This document shows, piece by piece, positions 44,650 to 52,444 of a stretch of DNA of 64,000 bases. Made by a program: the position numbers and the translations under genes. The DNA comes from Bacteroidales bacterium (GTDB lineage Bacteria; Bacteroidota; Bacteroidia; Bacteroidales; F082), in assembly GCA_017395365.1 (NCBI GenBank), contig JAFPUN010000020.1:1-64000 (forward strand), written 5' to 3'. Under the pieces are notes generated by a model, which saw only the letters and a list, made by a program, of their open reading frames with translations, did not search any database and was not told the DNA's origin. Numbering within the stretch: position 1 is the stretch's first letter; every line of letters begins with the position of its first letter.

Positions 44650-45117
44650 GACCTTATATCCGTTTTGAAATCGGAAGAGATGATAACGAAGGACATTTCA
44701 ATCAAGGAGCATAGTTATGGAAATAAGTCATATAAGAAACAAAAGGCCTATTTTGACATGATTGATGGGGCCAAATTGACGGTTGATTTGTCTTGGGCAC
44801 AAAAAGCCAACACTTCTGACAGCAATCTGTCATCTTCGTCAACTAGCGGCTCGACCTCTTCGTCCAGCCAAAATTGGGACAAATTGCTTGATGAATACGA
44901 AAAATATGTGAACGAATACATCACGTATGTCAAGAAACTTAGCAATGGCGACAAGAGTGTCGAATCTACAGTTGACAAATACTTTTGGGCGGCTGACGAT
45001 TTAGAGAATGAATTGGATAAGGCATATGAGTCGGGCAAGATGACCTCTGCTCAAAAGAAGCGTTTTGAAAAGATTGTAGAGAAGTTTACAGATGCGGTCT
45101 TAGATTATGACGAATAG
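44638..45117 (+). CDS. DUF6591-like protein, possibly missing its N terminus
   Basis: About 159 residues from the ATG at 44638. The Ser-rich spacer (about 70-90) and the helical C terminus WDKLLDEYEKYVNEYITYVKKL...MTSAQKKRFEKIVEKF resemble the DUF6591 family of Bacteroidota, whose members normally begin with a signal peptide and a longer domain. None is present here. The 5' end overlaps the opposite-strand gene at 44338. I consider it a truncated gene; whether it is expressed is uncertain. Confidence 0.5.
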   Translation: MDSQDLISVLKSEEMITKDISIKEHSYGNKSYKKQKAYFDMIDGAKLTVDLSWAQKANTSDSNLSSSSTSGSTSSSSQNWDKLLDEYEKYVNEYITYVKKLSNGDKSVESTVDKYFWAADDLENELDKAYESGKMTSAQKKRFEKIVEKFTDAVLDYDE

Positions 45118-45149
45118 GGATGACTTGAAGTTCGAATAGCACACCCTTG

Positions 45150-45186
45150 AGCGGCACTGTCGATTTACCGATAGTGCCGCTTTTTA
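45150..45186 (+). terminator. Intrinsic terminator after the DUF6591-like gene
   Basis: AGCGGCACTGTCG and CGATAGTGCCGCT form a 13-base near-perfect stem with an ATTTAC-like loop, followed by TTTTTA. Confidence 0.85.
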
Positions 45187-45215
45187 TGATTTTATTATAA
45201 GTAGCTATTCTATTC

Positions 45216-45312
45216 TTATTTCTCTAAACAATAGATATTTTTGCTTTTTTAGATAAATAAAATGCTTTATTTCTCTGAAAGTGATATTTTTTATACCTTT
45301 GCAGAGAAATAA
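45216..45312 (+). promoter_or_regulatory. Promoter with TTATTTCTCT boxes in front of the broken ATPase
   Basis: TTATTTCTCT occurs at 45216-45225 and 45267-45276, and inverted as AGAGAAATAA at 45303-45312. A promoter-like pair TTTC (45270-45273) and TACCTTTG (45294-45301), 20 bases apart, lies between the second and third boxes, so the inverted pair brackets it. It precedes the remnant at 45325. Confidence 0.6.
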
Positions 45313-45324
45313 ATGCAAATAAGT

Positions 45325-45446
45325 ATGGCAAATATCATTGGAAGAAAGAGATTAGCGAATTAGAACGGCTGTATCGGTCAGATAATTCGGAGTTTGTGGC
45401 TGTCTATGGCAGAAGACGGGTGGGTAAAACCTTTCTGGTAAAGTGA
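45325..45446 (+). pseudogene. Remnant of an AAA-family ATPase gene (frameshifted, truncated)
   Basis: ATG at 45325 opens MANIIGRKR, after which the frame is lost. A neighbouring frame then continues ISELERLYRSDNSEFVAVYG and RRRVGKTFLVK up to TGA at 45444, that is, the N terminus and Walker A of an 'ATP-binding protein' of the same broad group as the ATPase at 13044. Everything after the P-loop is missing. It retains its upstream promoter and repeat boxes. Confidence 0.75.
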
Positions 45447-45447
45447 C

Positions 45448-45633
45448 CTTCTTTTCCTGCAATTCCTTGATGGCTTGCTTACCGATGCCGAAGAACTGAA
45501 AGCCATCAACAAGCAAATCAACGCCTTGCAGAAAGAAATCGGGAGACTGAAAAGCGATATCCGTCTTTATGCAAGCCTAAACAGGGACTCCATCCGTGAT
45601 TATCATGAGATGGTCCTTGGGGATTTGGAGTGA
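45448..45633 (+). pseudogene. Isolated 3' end of an unidentified coiled-coil protein
   Basis: A frame without a start codon encodes FLDGLLTDAEELKAINKQ, INALQKEIGRLKSDIRLY and ends RDYHEMVLGDLE before TGA at 45631. The heptad pattern suggests a coiled coil. It is joined directly to the broken ATPase, so it is probably the tail of a gene left by a deletion or insertion. I do not recognise the family. Confidence 0.5.
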
Positions 45634-45640
45634 TTGTTTT

Positions 45641-45708
45641 TACCGCAAAAAACAAAAGTCAAATACCGCAAAAAACAAAAGTCAAATACCGCAAAAATCA
45701 AAAATAGT
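45641..45708. repeat. 23-bp tandem repeat array upstream of the AAA_14 ATPase
   Basis: Two identical 23-base units (45641-45663, 45664-45686), each beginning TACCGCAAAAAACAAAAG, and a third diverged partial unit beginning TACCGCAAAAATCAAAAA. The array ends exactly where the -33 box of the ATPase promoter begins, so it is placed like a set of regulator-binding sites. Confidence 0.85.
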
Positions 45709-45739
45709 TTTGTTAATCCATTTATTATTAGTAACTTTG
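45709..45739 (+). promoter_or_regulatory. Promoter of the AAA_14/DUF4143 ATPase
   Basis: TTTG (45709-45712), 19 bases, TAACTTTG (45732-45739): a full consensus match. The start codon follows 25 bases later. Confidence 0.7.
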
Positions 45740-45764
45740 TCGCGTAATTCAAAAGTGATATAAT

Positions 45765-47057
45765 ATGGGTTATTTGAAACGAACTGCTGATGTCGTCCTT
45801 CGTGAACATCTTGAGGCTTTTGGCGCCGTATTGATTGAAGGACCGAAGTGGTGTGGAAAGACGACTACCGCCGAGCAGGTGGCCAAGAGTGTCATTAAGT
45901 TGCAAGACACCGATATGCGCGATGAGTATCTCGCCACCGCTGCAACGAAACCTTCCCTGTTGTTGAATGGTGCTACGCCACGTCTGATTGATGAATGGCA
46001 GGATGCTCCTGTGTTGTGGGATGCCGTACGAACCATGGTTGATAAAAGGGTGGAACCGGGGCAGTTCATTCTGACTGGATCGAATGCGGTGGACAAGTCA
46101 CAAATTCACCACTCTGGCACTGGCCGCATTTCCAAGTTAACCATGTTGCCGATGAGTTTGTGGGAATCTGGTGACTCAAATGGCAAGATTTCATTGTTGG
46201 AGTTGTTCGATAATCCCGAGTTGGATATTGATGGCGTTGAGTCCGATATGTCGGTTGAAGAATTAGTTTTTTGCGGATGTCGTGGAGGATGGCCTGCAAC
46301 GATGAATGTTAAAAGTGACAAAGCAAAGCTGCTGGTGGCGCGTAACTATGTTAAGACAATGTGCTCAGATGATATCAGCCGTGTGGACGGAGTGTCGCGC
46401 GATGAACTGCTCACAAGGATGATTCTACGCGCTTACGCACGCAACATCTCCACATTGTCAAAGAAGTCTACACTGATTGCGGATGTCGCAGCCTCTGGTG
46501 AGGTGTCGTGTTCTGAGCCCACGTTTGATGACTATGTCGGAGCATTGAGGAAACTCTTTGTGGTTTGCGACATTGGCGCTTGGTGCCCAGCCATTCGTAG
46601 CAAGACCGCTATTCGCACAGGTCTGAAGCGCTCTTTTGTCGACCCGTCCATTGCAGTAGCGGCATTGGGTCTTACACCTGAGGTGTTGCTGAATCAACTG
46701 AAAACTTTCGGCTTCATCTTTGAGCAGATGTGCATTCGTGACTTTAAGGCATATACGCTTGATTTTGACTCGCATATTTCACATTACAGAGACCGTTACG
46801 GGTTGGAGTCCGACCTCGTATTGCATCTTGGTGATGGCCGTTATGCACTGATTGAATGCAAGTTGGGCAGTAAAGAGATTGAAGATGGCGCATCACATCT
46901 TTTGGAGCTGAAACGCCTTATCCGCGAATACAATAAAAAGGAGAAACAAATGCCCCTGCGCGAACCTGACCTACTGATAGTGATTACAGGCGGCAAGATG
47001 GCCTACACTCGTCCGGATGGTGTGAAGATTATTCCTCTAGCATGCATTAAGGAATGA
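45765..47057 (+). CDS. AAA_14 / DUF4143 ATPase with nuclease-like C-terminal domain
   Basis: A 430-residue protein. The N-terminal P-loop domain has Walker A GPKWCGKTT (residues 26-34) and the Walker B-like PRLIDEWQDAPVLWD (about 72-86). The DUF4143 part has the marker YVKTMCSDDISRVDGV (about 198-213). Near the C terminus, ESDLVLHLGDGRYALIECKLG keeps Asp350, Glu364 and Lys366 in the spacing of a PD-(D/E)XK nuclease fold. Such genes are abundant and scattered in Bacteroidota, with no proven function. It has its own promoter and repeat array and converges on the next gene with 8 bases between. Confidence 0.9.
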   Translation: MGYLKRTADVVLREHLEAFGAVLIEGPKWCGKTTTAEQVAKSVIKLQDTDMRDEYLATAATKPSLLLNGATPRLIDEWQDAPVLWDAVRTMVDKRVEPGQFILTGSNAVDKSQIHHSGTGRISKLTMLPMSLWESGDSNGKISLLELFDNPELDIDGVESDMSVEELVFCGCRGGWPATMNVKSDKAKLLVARNYVKTMCSDDISRVDGVSRDELLTRMILRAYARNISTLSKKSTLIADVAASGEVSCSEPTFDDYVGALRKLFVVCDIGAWCPAIRSKTAIRTGLKRSFVDPSIAVAALGLTPEVLLNQLKTFGFIFEQMCIRDFKAYTLDFDSHISHYRDRYGLESDLVLHLGDGRYALIECKLGSKEIEDGASHLLELKRLIREYNKKEKQMPLREPDLLIVITGGKMAYTRPDGVKIIPLACIKE

Positions 47058-47065
47058 GACTATTC

Positions 47066-49618
47066 CTATAACTTCGCCATCACCTTCAGCAACTGTTCGC
47101 CCAAACCAATGGTGTAGCCCTGCTTTACAAACACCACCTCGCTGTTGGCATTGGCGATGAGGAAGATGGGGCGACTCTCGGTGTTAAGGTGGAGCCCGGC
47201 GGCGATGTCGTCACGGATGGAGCCGTCGTCGATGCCGTAGACGATGCCTTCGGGCAGCTCGTTGAAGTTCTTTAGCTTGAACTTGTCGTATTCCTCTTTG
47301 CTGGTGAAGACAAAGATCATCGGCAGGTTGCTGGCCTCAAAGTCCTTGCGGAAGGCGGCGATGTCCTGCATGGCATGGGTGGTGGGCTCGCTGCCCTGGT
47401 CCAAGAGGCCGAGGATGAAATACTCGTCTTGGATGAGTTGCTTGGCATTGGCCACTTCGCCTGTCTCTGGGTCGGTGAACTTGCTGTCGGCATAGAAGCT
47501 GCCGACGACTTGGAGCTCGTCGTTAGGCTGACGCAAAACGAGGTTCACTTGCGTGGTCTTGTCAGCCTCGATGCTGAAGAATTGGCTGTGGGTCAGGGCG
47601 GTGCCGTCGTCCAAGCGGGTGCCAGCCGTGAGGATGTAATAACCCTCGTCCAAAGGCGTGGGATGCTCGAAAGAGGAGAGCATCATGCCGTCGTCGATGC
47701 CTGGGTCTTTGGCGTCGTAGGCCAAGAGGCGGAAACTCTGTCCGTCAAACTTTTTTATGCTGAAGTGCGTGTAGTATTTCGGGTCGGACACAGAAGCGAT
47801 GGGATGGTATTGGATGTCCAAGTATCCCTCGGCAGCATTGGTGGGTTCAGCGGCTTCAAAGTCCACATTGGTCCATTCCTTGCCGAAGTATTGCACATTG
47901 CCATTCACCGGGTTGATTTGTGCGGCGACACCTAAACTTCTTGCCATGCTGACAAAGAAGATGTCGCGCGAATGGCAGTCGGCCTTGCGGGCTTTCAATA
48001 CGCCTAGGGGTGAAATCGGGATGCGTTGCAAAGCCAAATTGTCGTCGGTGTGTATGCTCTTTTTCACCCAATCGACCAATAATGCGGGATTGTCATGGTA
48101 TTGTCTCCTTTCTGCTTCGGGGAAGAACTCGGCGAGGGTCTTGCGGTAAGGCATAATCATTTCATTGCTCACTCTAGGACTGAGGATGTATTGTGCATAG
48201 AGCTCAGGCGGCATGGAGATGATGGATTGTTCGAGACCAGGCGTGTTGTCGAGATGGTCTTTCAGCACTTCAAGGCTGACATCGCGCAGGTCCTTGTCGG
48301 AAATGTTGCTGAGCAGCTCCACGGCCTTGATCTCTTGGTTCTTGTCTTGGGCGTATTTCACGAAATCGGCGATGGTCTGGTAGTTGCCCCAGGTCTTTTC
48401 AAGAATGCTGCAGAGCTTTTTGTTGCCTGTATTCATGATGACATTCATCTGGGCTTTCTTGCAGTCGGCGATGTAGGCATTGCGCAACGAGTCCTCAATG
48501 GCTATGCGGCGGTCGTTCTCGGCACGCATTTCGGCCGTCACCTCGGGCAAAACGCTGGTCGGGACAGGCGGCACCATGTCGAATTCAAAGACTTCTTCAG
48601 CGCCTTCCTCATGGTTGAGGGTGATGGTGACATTCTCCTGTTCGCCCGACTTGAACACTTGGAAGCCGAACTTGCCGTCTTTGGCGGCGTAGGCCATCAT
48701 GCAGCCCAAGCCGGATGTGAGCCAGGTCTGGCCATTCTCGTCGGTAGCCTTCGTGACCACGGTGCAGAACTCGGCATAGTTGTAGATCTTGAACTCCACG
48801 GGCAGGTTAGCTTGAGGTTTGCCGTCGCTGTCCACCACGGTGAAGGTAGTCTTGGCGGTCTTGCCGTAGTTGTCCACCACATTGATTTCCGTGTAGTTGG
48901 CGCTACGACTGATGACTTCCTCGGGACCGTCGTAGTCGCCGAAGACGCGGGTATGTAATAACAAGGTGCGCGAGGCGGGCTCGTTGAACCATCCCAAGTC
49001 AAGCACAGGTTCTGGCTCGCAGGCGCCAAGGAAGTGCCATTGTCCGTCCACCCAGGCTTCCACCCAAGCGTGGTTGTCGTCGCAGTGGGCCCAACGGGGC
49101 GTGTAGACCTGTCGGGCCGGGATGCCCACGGTGCGTAAGGCGGTCACCAGCAGTGTCGACTCCTCGCCGCAACGACCCCACGAGGTCTTGATGGTGGCCA
49201 TCGGGGCGCTGGTACGGCTGTCACTGCCCTTGTAGTTGACATGCTCGTGGCACCAGTGGTTCACTTCGAGGACGGCGTCGTATAAAGAGAGGTCTTTCAC
49301 ACGCGCTTTCAGCTCCTCATAATAGGTGGCACGGAAACGGTCGAGGTTCTCGTTGTTGACGCGCACGGGCACCACGAAATGCTTGAACTCGCGCTCGGGG
49401 ATGCTGTCGCCCCAAGGCATTTCCTGTTTGGCGAGGAAGGCATAGTGCACGCACTCGCGGTAATAGTCCTCGGTGTAGTCTACGCTGTCGCCGAGCGGCA
49501 TGTATTGGTAAAGGAATTCCAAGGCTTCTTTCTCGCCGAAGGTCATTTTCTTTTCTGATGAACAGGCGGAAACGAAGAGGGCGGAAAGAGCAAATAAAGT
49601 AAGGAAGAGGTTTTTCAT
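47066..49618 (-). CDS. Transglutaminase-domain lipoprotein with thioredoxin-like C terminus
   Basis: An 850-residue lipoprotein, started at MKNLFLTLFALSALFVSAC, where Cys19 is the lipidated residue. A transglutaminase-like core contains Cys150 (WGRCGEES) and His183 (DDNHAWVEAW), so the catalytic pair is present. An Ig/carboxypeptidase-regulatory-like beta domain follows (about 240-330), then a helical region, a second transglutaminase-like block (about 545-600, KARKADCHSRDIFFVSMARSLGV) and a thioredoxin-like C terminus (about 735-850). The double-core design is known in Bacteroidota, but the substrate is not. A -7 element lies 18 bases upstream of the start. Confidence 0.85.
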   Translation of the reverse strand: MKNLFLTLFALSALFVSACSSEKKMTFGEKEALEFLYQYMPLGDSVDYTEDYYRECVHYAFLAKQEMPWGDSIPEREFKHFVVPVRVNNENLDRFRATYYEELKARVKDLSLYDAVLEVNHWCHEHVNYKGSDSRTSAPMATIKTSWGRCGEESTLLVTALRTVGIPARQVYTPRWAHCDDNHAWVEAWVDGQWHFLGACEPEPVLDLGWFNEPASRTLLLHTRVFGDYDGPEEVISRSANYTEINVVDNYGKTAKTTFTVVDSDGKPQANLPVEFKIYNYAEFCTVVTKATDENGQTWLTSGLGCMMAYAAKDGKFGFQVFKSGEQENVTITLNHEEGAEEVFEFDMVPPVPTSVLPEVTAEMRAENDRRIAIEDSLRNAYIADCKKAQMNVIMNTGNKKLCSILEKTWGNYQTIADFVKYAQDKNQEIKAVELLSNISDKDLRDVSLEVLKDHLDNTPGLEQSIISMPPELYAQYILSPRVSNEMIMPYRKTLAEFFPEAERRQYHDNPALLVDWVKKSIHTDDNLALQRIPISPLGVLKARKADCHSRDIFFVSMARSLGVAAQINPVNGNVQYFGKEWTNVDFEAAEPTNAAEGYLDIQYHPIASVSDPKYYTHFSIKKFDGQSFRLLAYDAKDPGIDDGMMLSSFEHPTPLDEGYYILTAGTRLDDGTALTHSQFFSIEADKTTQVNLVLRQPNDELQVVGSFYADSKFTDPETGEVANAKQLIQDEYFILGLLDQGSEPTTHAMQDIAAFRKDFEASNLPMIFVFTSKEEYDKFKLKNFNELPEGIVYGIDDGSIRDDIAAGLHLNTESRPIFLIANANSEVVFVKQGYTIGLGEQLLKVMAKL

Positions 49619-49635
49619 AGATAGATTATTTTGTG

Positions 49636-49643
49636 CAAAGGTA
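49636..49643 (-). promoter_or_regulatory. Promoter -7 element of the transglutaminase lipoprotein gene
   Basis: TACCTTTG on the minus strand matches TAnnTTTG. It lies just downstream of the terminator of the preceding ATP-grasp gene. Confidence 0.55.
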
Positions 49644-49652
49644 GTAATTAAT

Positions 49653-49685
49653 GCAAAAAAGGTGGTAAACCAACCACCTTTTTGA
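49653..49685 (-). terminator. Intrinsic terminator after the ATP-grasp gene
   Basis: AAAAAGGTGGTT-type arms (AAAAAGGTGG and CCACCTTTTT) form a perfect stem with an A-rich tail on one side and a T-rich tail on the other, so it works on the minus-strand transcript coming from 49778. Confidence 0.8.
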
Positions 49686-49700
49686 CAACAATTCTTCTGA

Positions 49701-49767
49701 GTCGCTTCGTGCCTTTGAATCCCCCGCCCTACGGGCACCCCCTTAGAAGGGGGAGGCGCGAAGCGAC
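49701..49767. repeat. Nested inverted repeat with GTCGCTTCG arms
   Basis: GTCGCTTCG (49701-49709) and CGAAGCGAC (49759-49767) are perfect arms. Inside, CCCCCTTAGAAGGGGG (49738-49753) is a second hairpin. It starts 10 bases after the ATP-grasp stop codon in the minus direction. Confidence 0.75.
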
Positions 49768-49777
49768 GACAAGTATA

Positions 49778-50929
49778 CTATACCATAAACTCTTCCAAAG
49801 AGGAGAACAGAATCTCTTTTAGTTCCTCTTTGTGCTCGGGCGTGGTCTGCGTAAATAGGAAGCCCCACACGCTCATGGCGGGGTTCATGATGTCGCGGGT
49901 CTCCAGCACGCCGTGGAAATGCCGCTTGATGCGCTCGAAGTCCAAGGCGCGATTGGTGTCGTAAGGCTTGTCCAGGACGATGAAGCTGAACACATCGTTC
50001 TCGATGCCATTCCACATGGTGGCATAGTCGGGACGAATGCCCTCGAAATAGCACTGCACGGGCAACAGATGGCAGGTGTGACGCGTCAGGTCGTTGAGGC
50101 ACATGCCGGCGAAACGCAGCGGGTTGACCTCGATCGGGATGGCACGACCCGTGTGCTTGTCGACGCGGAACTCCACATGCATCGGGAAGTTCTTCAGTCC
50201 GAGCACGCCGTTTAAGTCGATGCAGAACTGGTTGAAAGCCGGATAGTTGTCCTCGAAGATTTGCTTGCTCATGCAATAGAGGCGGTCGCTGACGTCAGTC
50301 TCGTTCTTGAAGATGTGGTGGAAGATGTTGATGATGTTGGGTTTGCCCTCGGCATCATAGTATGCATCTACGGCATATTCCTCGCCTTCAATGAATTGCT
50401 CAAGCACGAACTTTTCGCTGCGTACCACGGTCTCGGGGAACACGGCGCATTGCTTGGCGAAGTTTTGGTCGATGTCGTCCAAAGCAGCTTGCCATTCGGC
50501 CTTGTTGCGGACGATATACACGCCCACGCTGAGGAAGCCCACAGCGGGTTTCAGCACCAAAGGCAACGGCAGCTCATCGGGGTTGAGACTGCGCAAGGCT
50601 TTCATCTCCACCTCTTTGTAATAGAAGTCGGGATAGATTTGCTGGCAGATGCGGCGGAAAGCGGCCTTGTCTTTCAGGATCTTGACCTTTTTCACCAGTT
50701 CCGACTCGGGCAGCTGGGCATAGAGCCACACCAAGGCATTCTCGGAGACGGCATACAACTGATGGCTTTGCTCGTATTTCTCGACGAAAGCCTTGTCGTC
50801 CAAAAGGTTAAGGTGATGGCCTTGTTGCTTCAGCACCTCGGCCATGTCGTTGTGTAAAACGGGGACTTGTTTCTCTTCCAAATACGCCACCAACGGGGCG
50901 GAAACGTATGGTTTTTCTAAAATGATCAT
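49778..50929 (-). CDS. ATP-grasp domain protein
   Basis: A 383-residue probable carboxylate-amine or carboxylate-thiol ligase. The ATP-grasp pattern is seen in LPLVLKPAVGFLSVGVYIV (nucleotide-binding Lys), EKFVLEQFIEGEEYAVDAYYDAEG, and the metal-binding HVEFRVDKHTGRAIPIEVNPLRFAG with its Glu and Asn. It resembles the 'ATP-grasp domain-containing protein' set of Bacteroidota. Substrates are unknown. It lies downstream of purA, separated by a GTAGAGACG palindrome. Confidence 0.85.
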   Translation of the reverse strand: MIILEKPYVSAPLVAYLEEKQVPVLHNDMAEVLKQQGHHLNLLDDKAFVEKYEQSHQLYAVSENALVWLYAQLPESELVKKVKILKDKAAFRRICQQIYPDFYYKEVEMKALRSLNPDELPLPLVLKPAVGFLSVGVYIVRNKAEWQAALDDIDQNFAKQCAVFPETVVRSEKFVLEQFIEGEEYAVDAYYDAEGKPNIINIFHHIFKNETDVSDRLYCMSKQIFEDNYPAFNQFCIDLNGVLGLKNFPMHVEFRVDKHTGRAIPIEVNPLRFAGMCLNDLTRHTCHLLPVQCYFEGIRPDYATMWNGIENDVFSFIVLDKPYDTNRALDFERIKRHFHGVLETRDIMNPAMSVWGFLFTQTTPEHKEELKEILFSSLEEFMV

Positions 50930-50953
50930 TGTTTAATTGTTGTTGTGCGGTTT

Positions 50954-50981
50954 GTAGAGACGGTGTGCACACCGTCTCTAC
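50954..50981. repeat. 28-bp GTAGAGACG palindrome, copy 4
   Basis: Perfect palindrome, with core GTGTGCACAC between the shared arms. It starts 4 bases after the purA stop codon. Confidence 0.9.
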
Positions 50982-50985
50982 AGGG

Positions 50986-52263
50986 TTATCTATAAATATT
51001 CTGTGTCCTGTCGGGTCCGTACGAAACGAATTTGATTGGCACGCCGACATAATTTTCAATGAATTTGATGTAGTCTTCCAGCTTCTGAGGAATCTTGCCT
51101 TCTATCTTCTGTTGCCAGCCAGGGATTTCGGTGTAGACGGGTTCCATGGTCTCGGTGCAGGCGGCGAAAGGCAGGTGATTGGTCTCTTGTCCGTTGTAGC
51201 GGTAGGCCGTGGCGACTTTCAGGGTGGCGAAGTCATCCATGACATCAGATTTCATCATCATCAGGTCGGTGACACCGCTGAGCATGACGGCATATTTCAA
51301 TGCGGGCAGGTCGAGCCAGCCGCAACGGCGCGGACGACCCGTAGTGGCACCAAACTCGTGTCCATTTTGGCGGAGCATCTCACCGGTTTCATCGAACAGT
51401 TCGGTGGGGAAGGGACCTGTGCCCACGCGGGTACAGTAGGCCTTGAAGATGCCATACACCTTGCCGACTCTGCTTGGAGCAACACCCAAACCAGAGCAGA
51501 CACCAGCAGCGATGACATTGGATGAGGTCACGAAAGGATAGCTACCGAAGTCCACATCGAGCATGGAGCCTTGGGCACCTTCAGCCAGCACTTTCTTGTC
51601 GTTGTCAAGAGCTTCGTTGATGAAGTACTCGCCGTCGACGAACTGGTATTGTTTTAGGTATTCGATGCCTTCGAACCACAGTTTCTCATACTCATCGAAA
51701 GCGAGGCCGTCGAGTTGGAAGCCCTGCATCTCGAAACCGAGGCCTGCGATTTGTTGCAGATGGGCCTTCTTCAGGTTCTCGTATTTCTCGCGGAAGTCGT
51801 CGGAGTTGATGTCGCCAATGCGCAGGCCTCTGCGAGCGGTCTTGTCGGTATAGGTCGGGCCAATGCCTTTCAGCGTGGTGCCGACTTTCATCTTACCTAA
51901 TGCCTTTTCATTAGCGGCATCCATGGCGCGGTGCGTGGGCAGGATGAGATGGGCACGATTGGCGATCATCAAGGTTTTACGTAAGTCGAAGCCAGCCTCG
52001 CGCAGTCCTTCGATCTCACCTTTTAATATATGCGGCTCGATGATGACGCCGTTGCCGATGAGGTTGACGCAACCTGGGGTGAGTACACCCGAAGGGATGT
52101 TGTGCAACACGAATTTCTTGCCTTCAAACTCGATGGTGTGTCCGGCATTGGGACCGCCTTGGAAACGGCAGACGATGTCATAGTTCGGGGTGAGGGCATC
52201 GACCACCTTGCCTTTGCCTTCATCGCCCCATTGTAAGCCGAGTAAGATATCTAATTTGTTCAT
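50986..52263 (-). CDS. purA: Adenylosuccinate synthetase
   Basis: A 425-residue enzyme that makes adenylosuccinate from IMP, aspartate and GTP in AMP synthesis. The GTP loop GDEGKGK (residues 13-19) with catalytic Asp14, the His42 motif NAGHTI, QGSMLDVDFGSYPFVTSSN and GRPRRCGWLDLPALKYA are intact. I start at ATG 52263; a TTG two codons earlier is less likely. It follows fur after a composite repeat and precedes the ATP-grasp gene. Confidence 0.96.
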   Translation of the reverse strand: MNKLDILLGLQWGDEGKGKVVDALTPNYDIVCRFQGGPNAGHTIEFEGKKFVLHNIPSGVLTPGCVNLIGNGVIIEPHILKGEIEGLREAGFDLRKTLMIANRAHLILPTHRAMDAANEKALGKMKVGTTLKGIGPTYTDKTARRGLRIGDINSDDFREKYENLKKAHLQQIAGLGFEMQGFQLDGLAFDEYEKLWFEGIEYLKQYQFVDGEYFINEALDNDKKVLAEGAQGSMLDVDFGSYPFVTSSNVIAAGVCSGLGVAPSRVGKVYGIFKAYCTRVGTGPFPTELFDETGEMLRQNGHEFGATTGRPRRCGWLDLPALKYAVMLSGVTDLMMMKSDVMDDFATLKVATAYRYNGQETNHLPFAACTETMEPVYTEIPGWQQKIEGKIPQKLEDYIKFIENYVGVPIKFVSYGPDRTQNIYR

Positions 52264-52301
52264 TTTCAATTGTATTTCAGTGTTGTTTTCTTGTTTGTTA
52301 T

Positions 52302-52444
52302 TGCTTTTGGCTTTTGGCCTCTGGCTTCTGGTAGCTCCGTCTCATTTAGGAGATTGCGGGTCGCCTCATTCTGCGGAGGCGGAACCGCAATGACGTACTT
52401 GGATGAAGCTGCCAATAGCCAATAGCTAGAGACCAGTAGCCATC
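52302..52444. repeat. Composite repeat: TGGCTTCTGGC-type arms with GGAGATTGCGGGTC-type insert
   Basis: Left arm GCTTTTGGCTTTTGGCC and CTGGCTTCTGG; right arm GCCAATAGCCAATAGC and GACCAGTAGCC. The insert, about 52340-52394, holds GGAGATTGCGGGTCGCCTC and GGAGGCGGAACCGCAATGAC, nearly identical to the insert at 33031. It fills the gap between fur and purA and touches the last codons of fur. Confidence 0.75.

Noticed and set aside
45325..45633. Functional small gene with programmed frameshift
   Set aside because: Only the P-loop region is left, no slippery sequence is evident, and the second fragment has no start and appears unrelated, so decay is simpler.
45641..45708. CRISPR array
   Set aside because: The 23-base units are directly abutting, with no spacers, and no cas gene is nearby.
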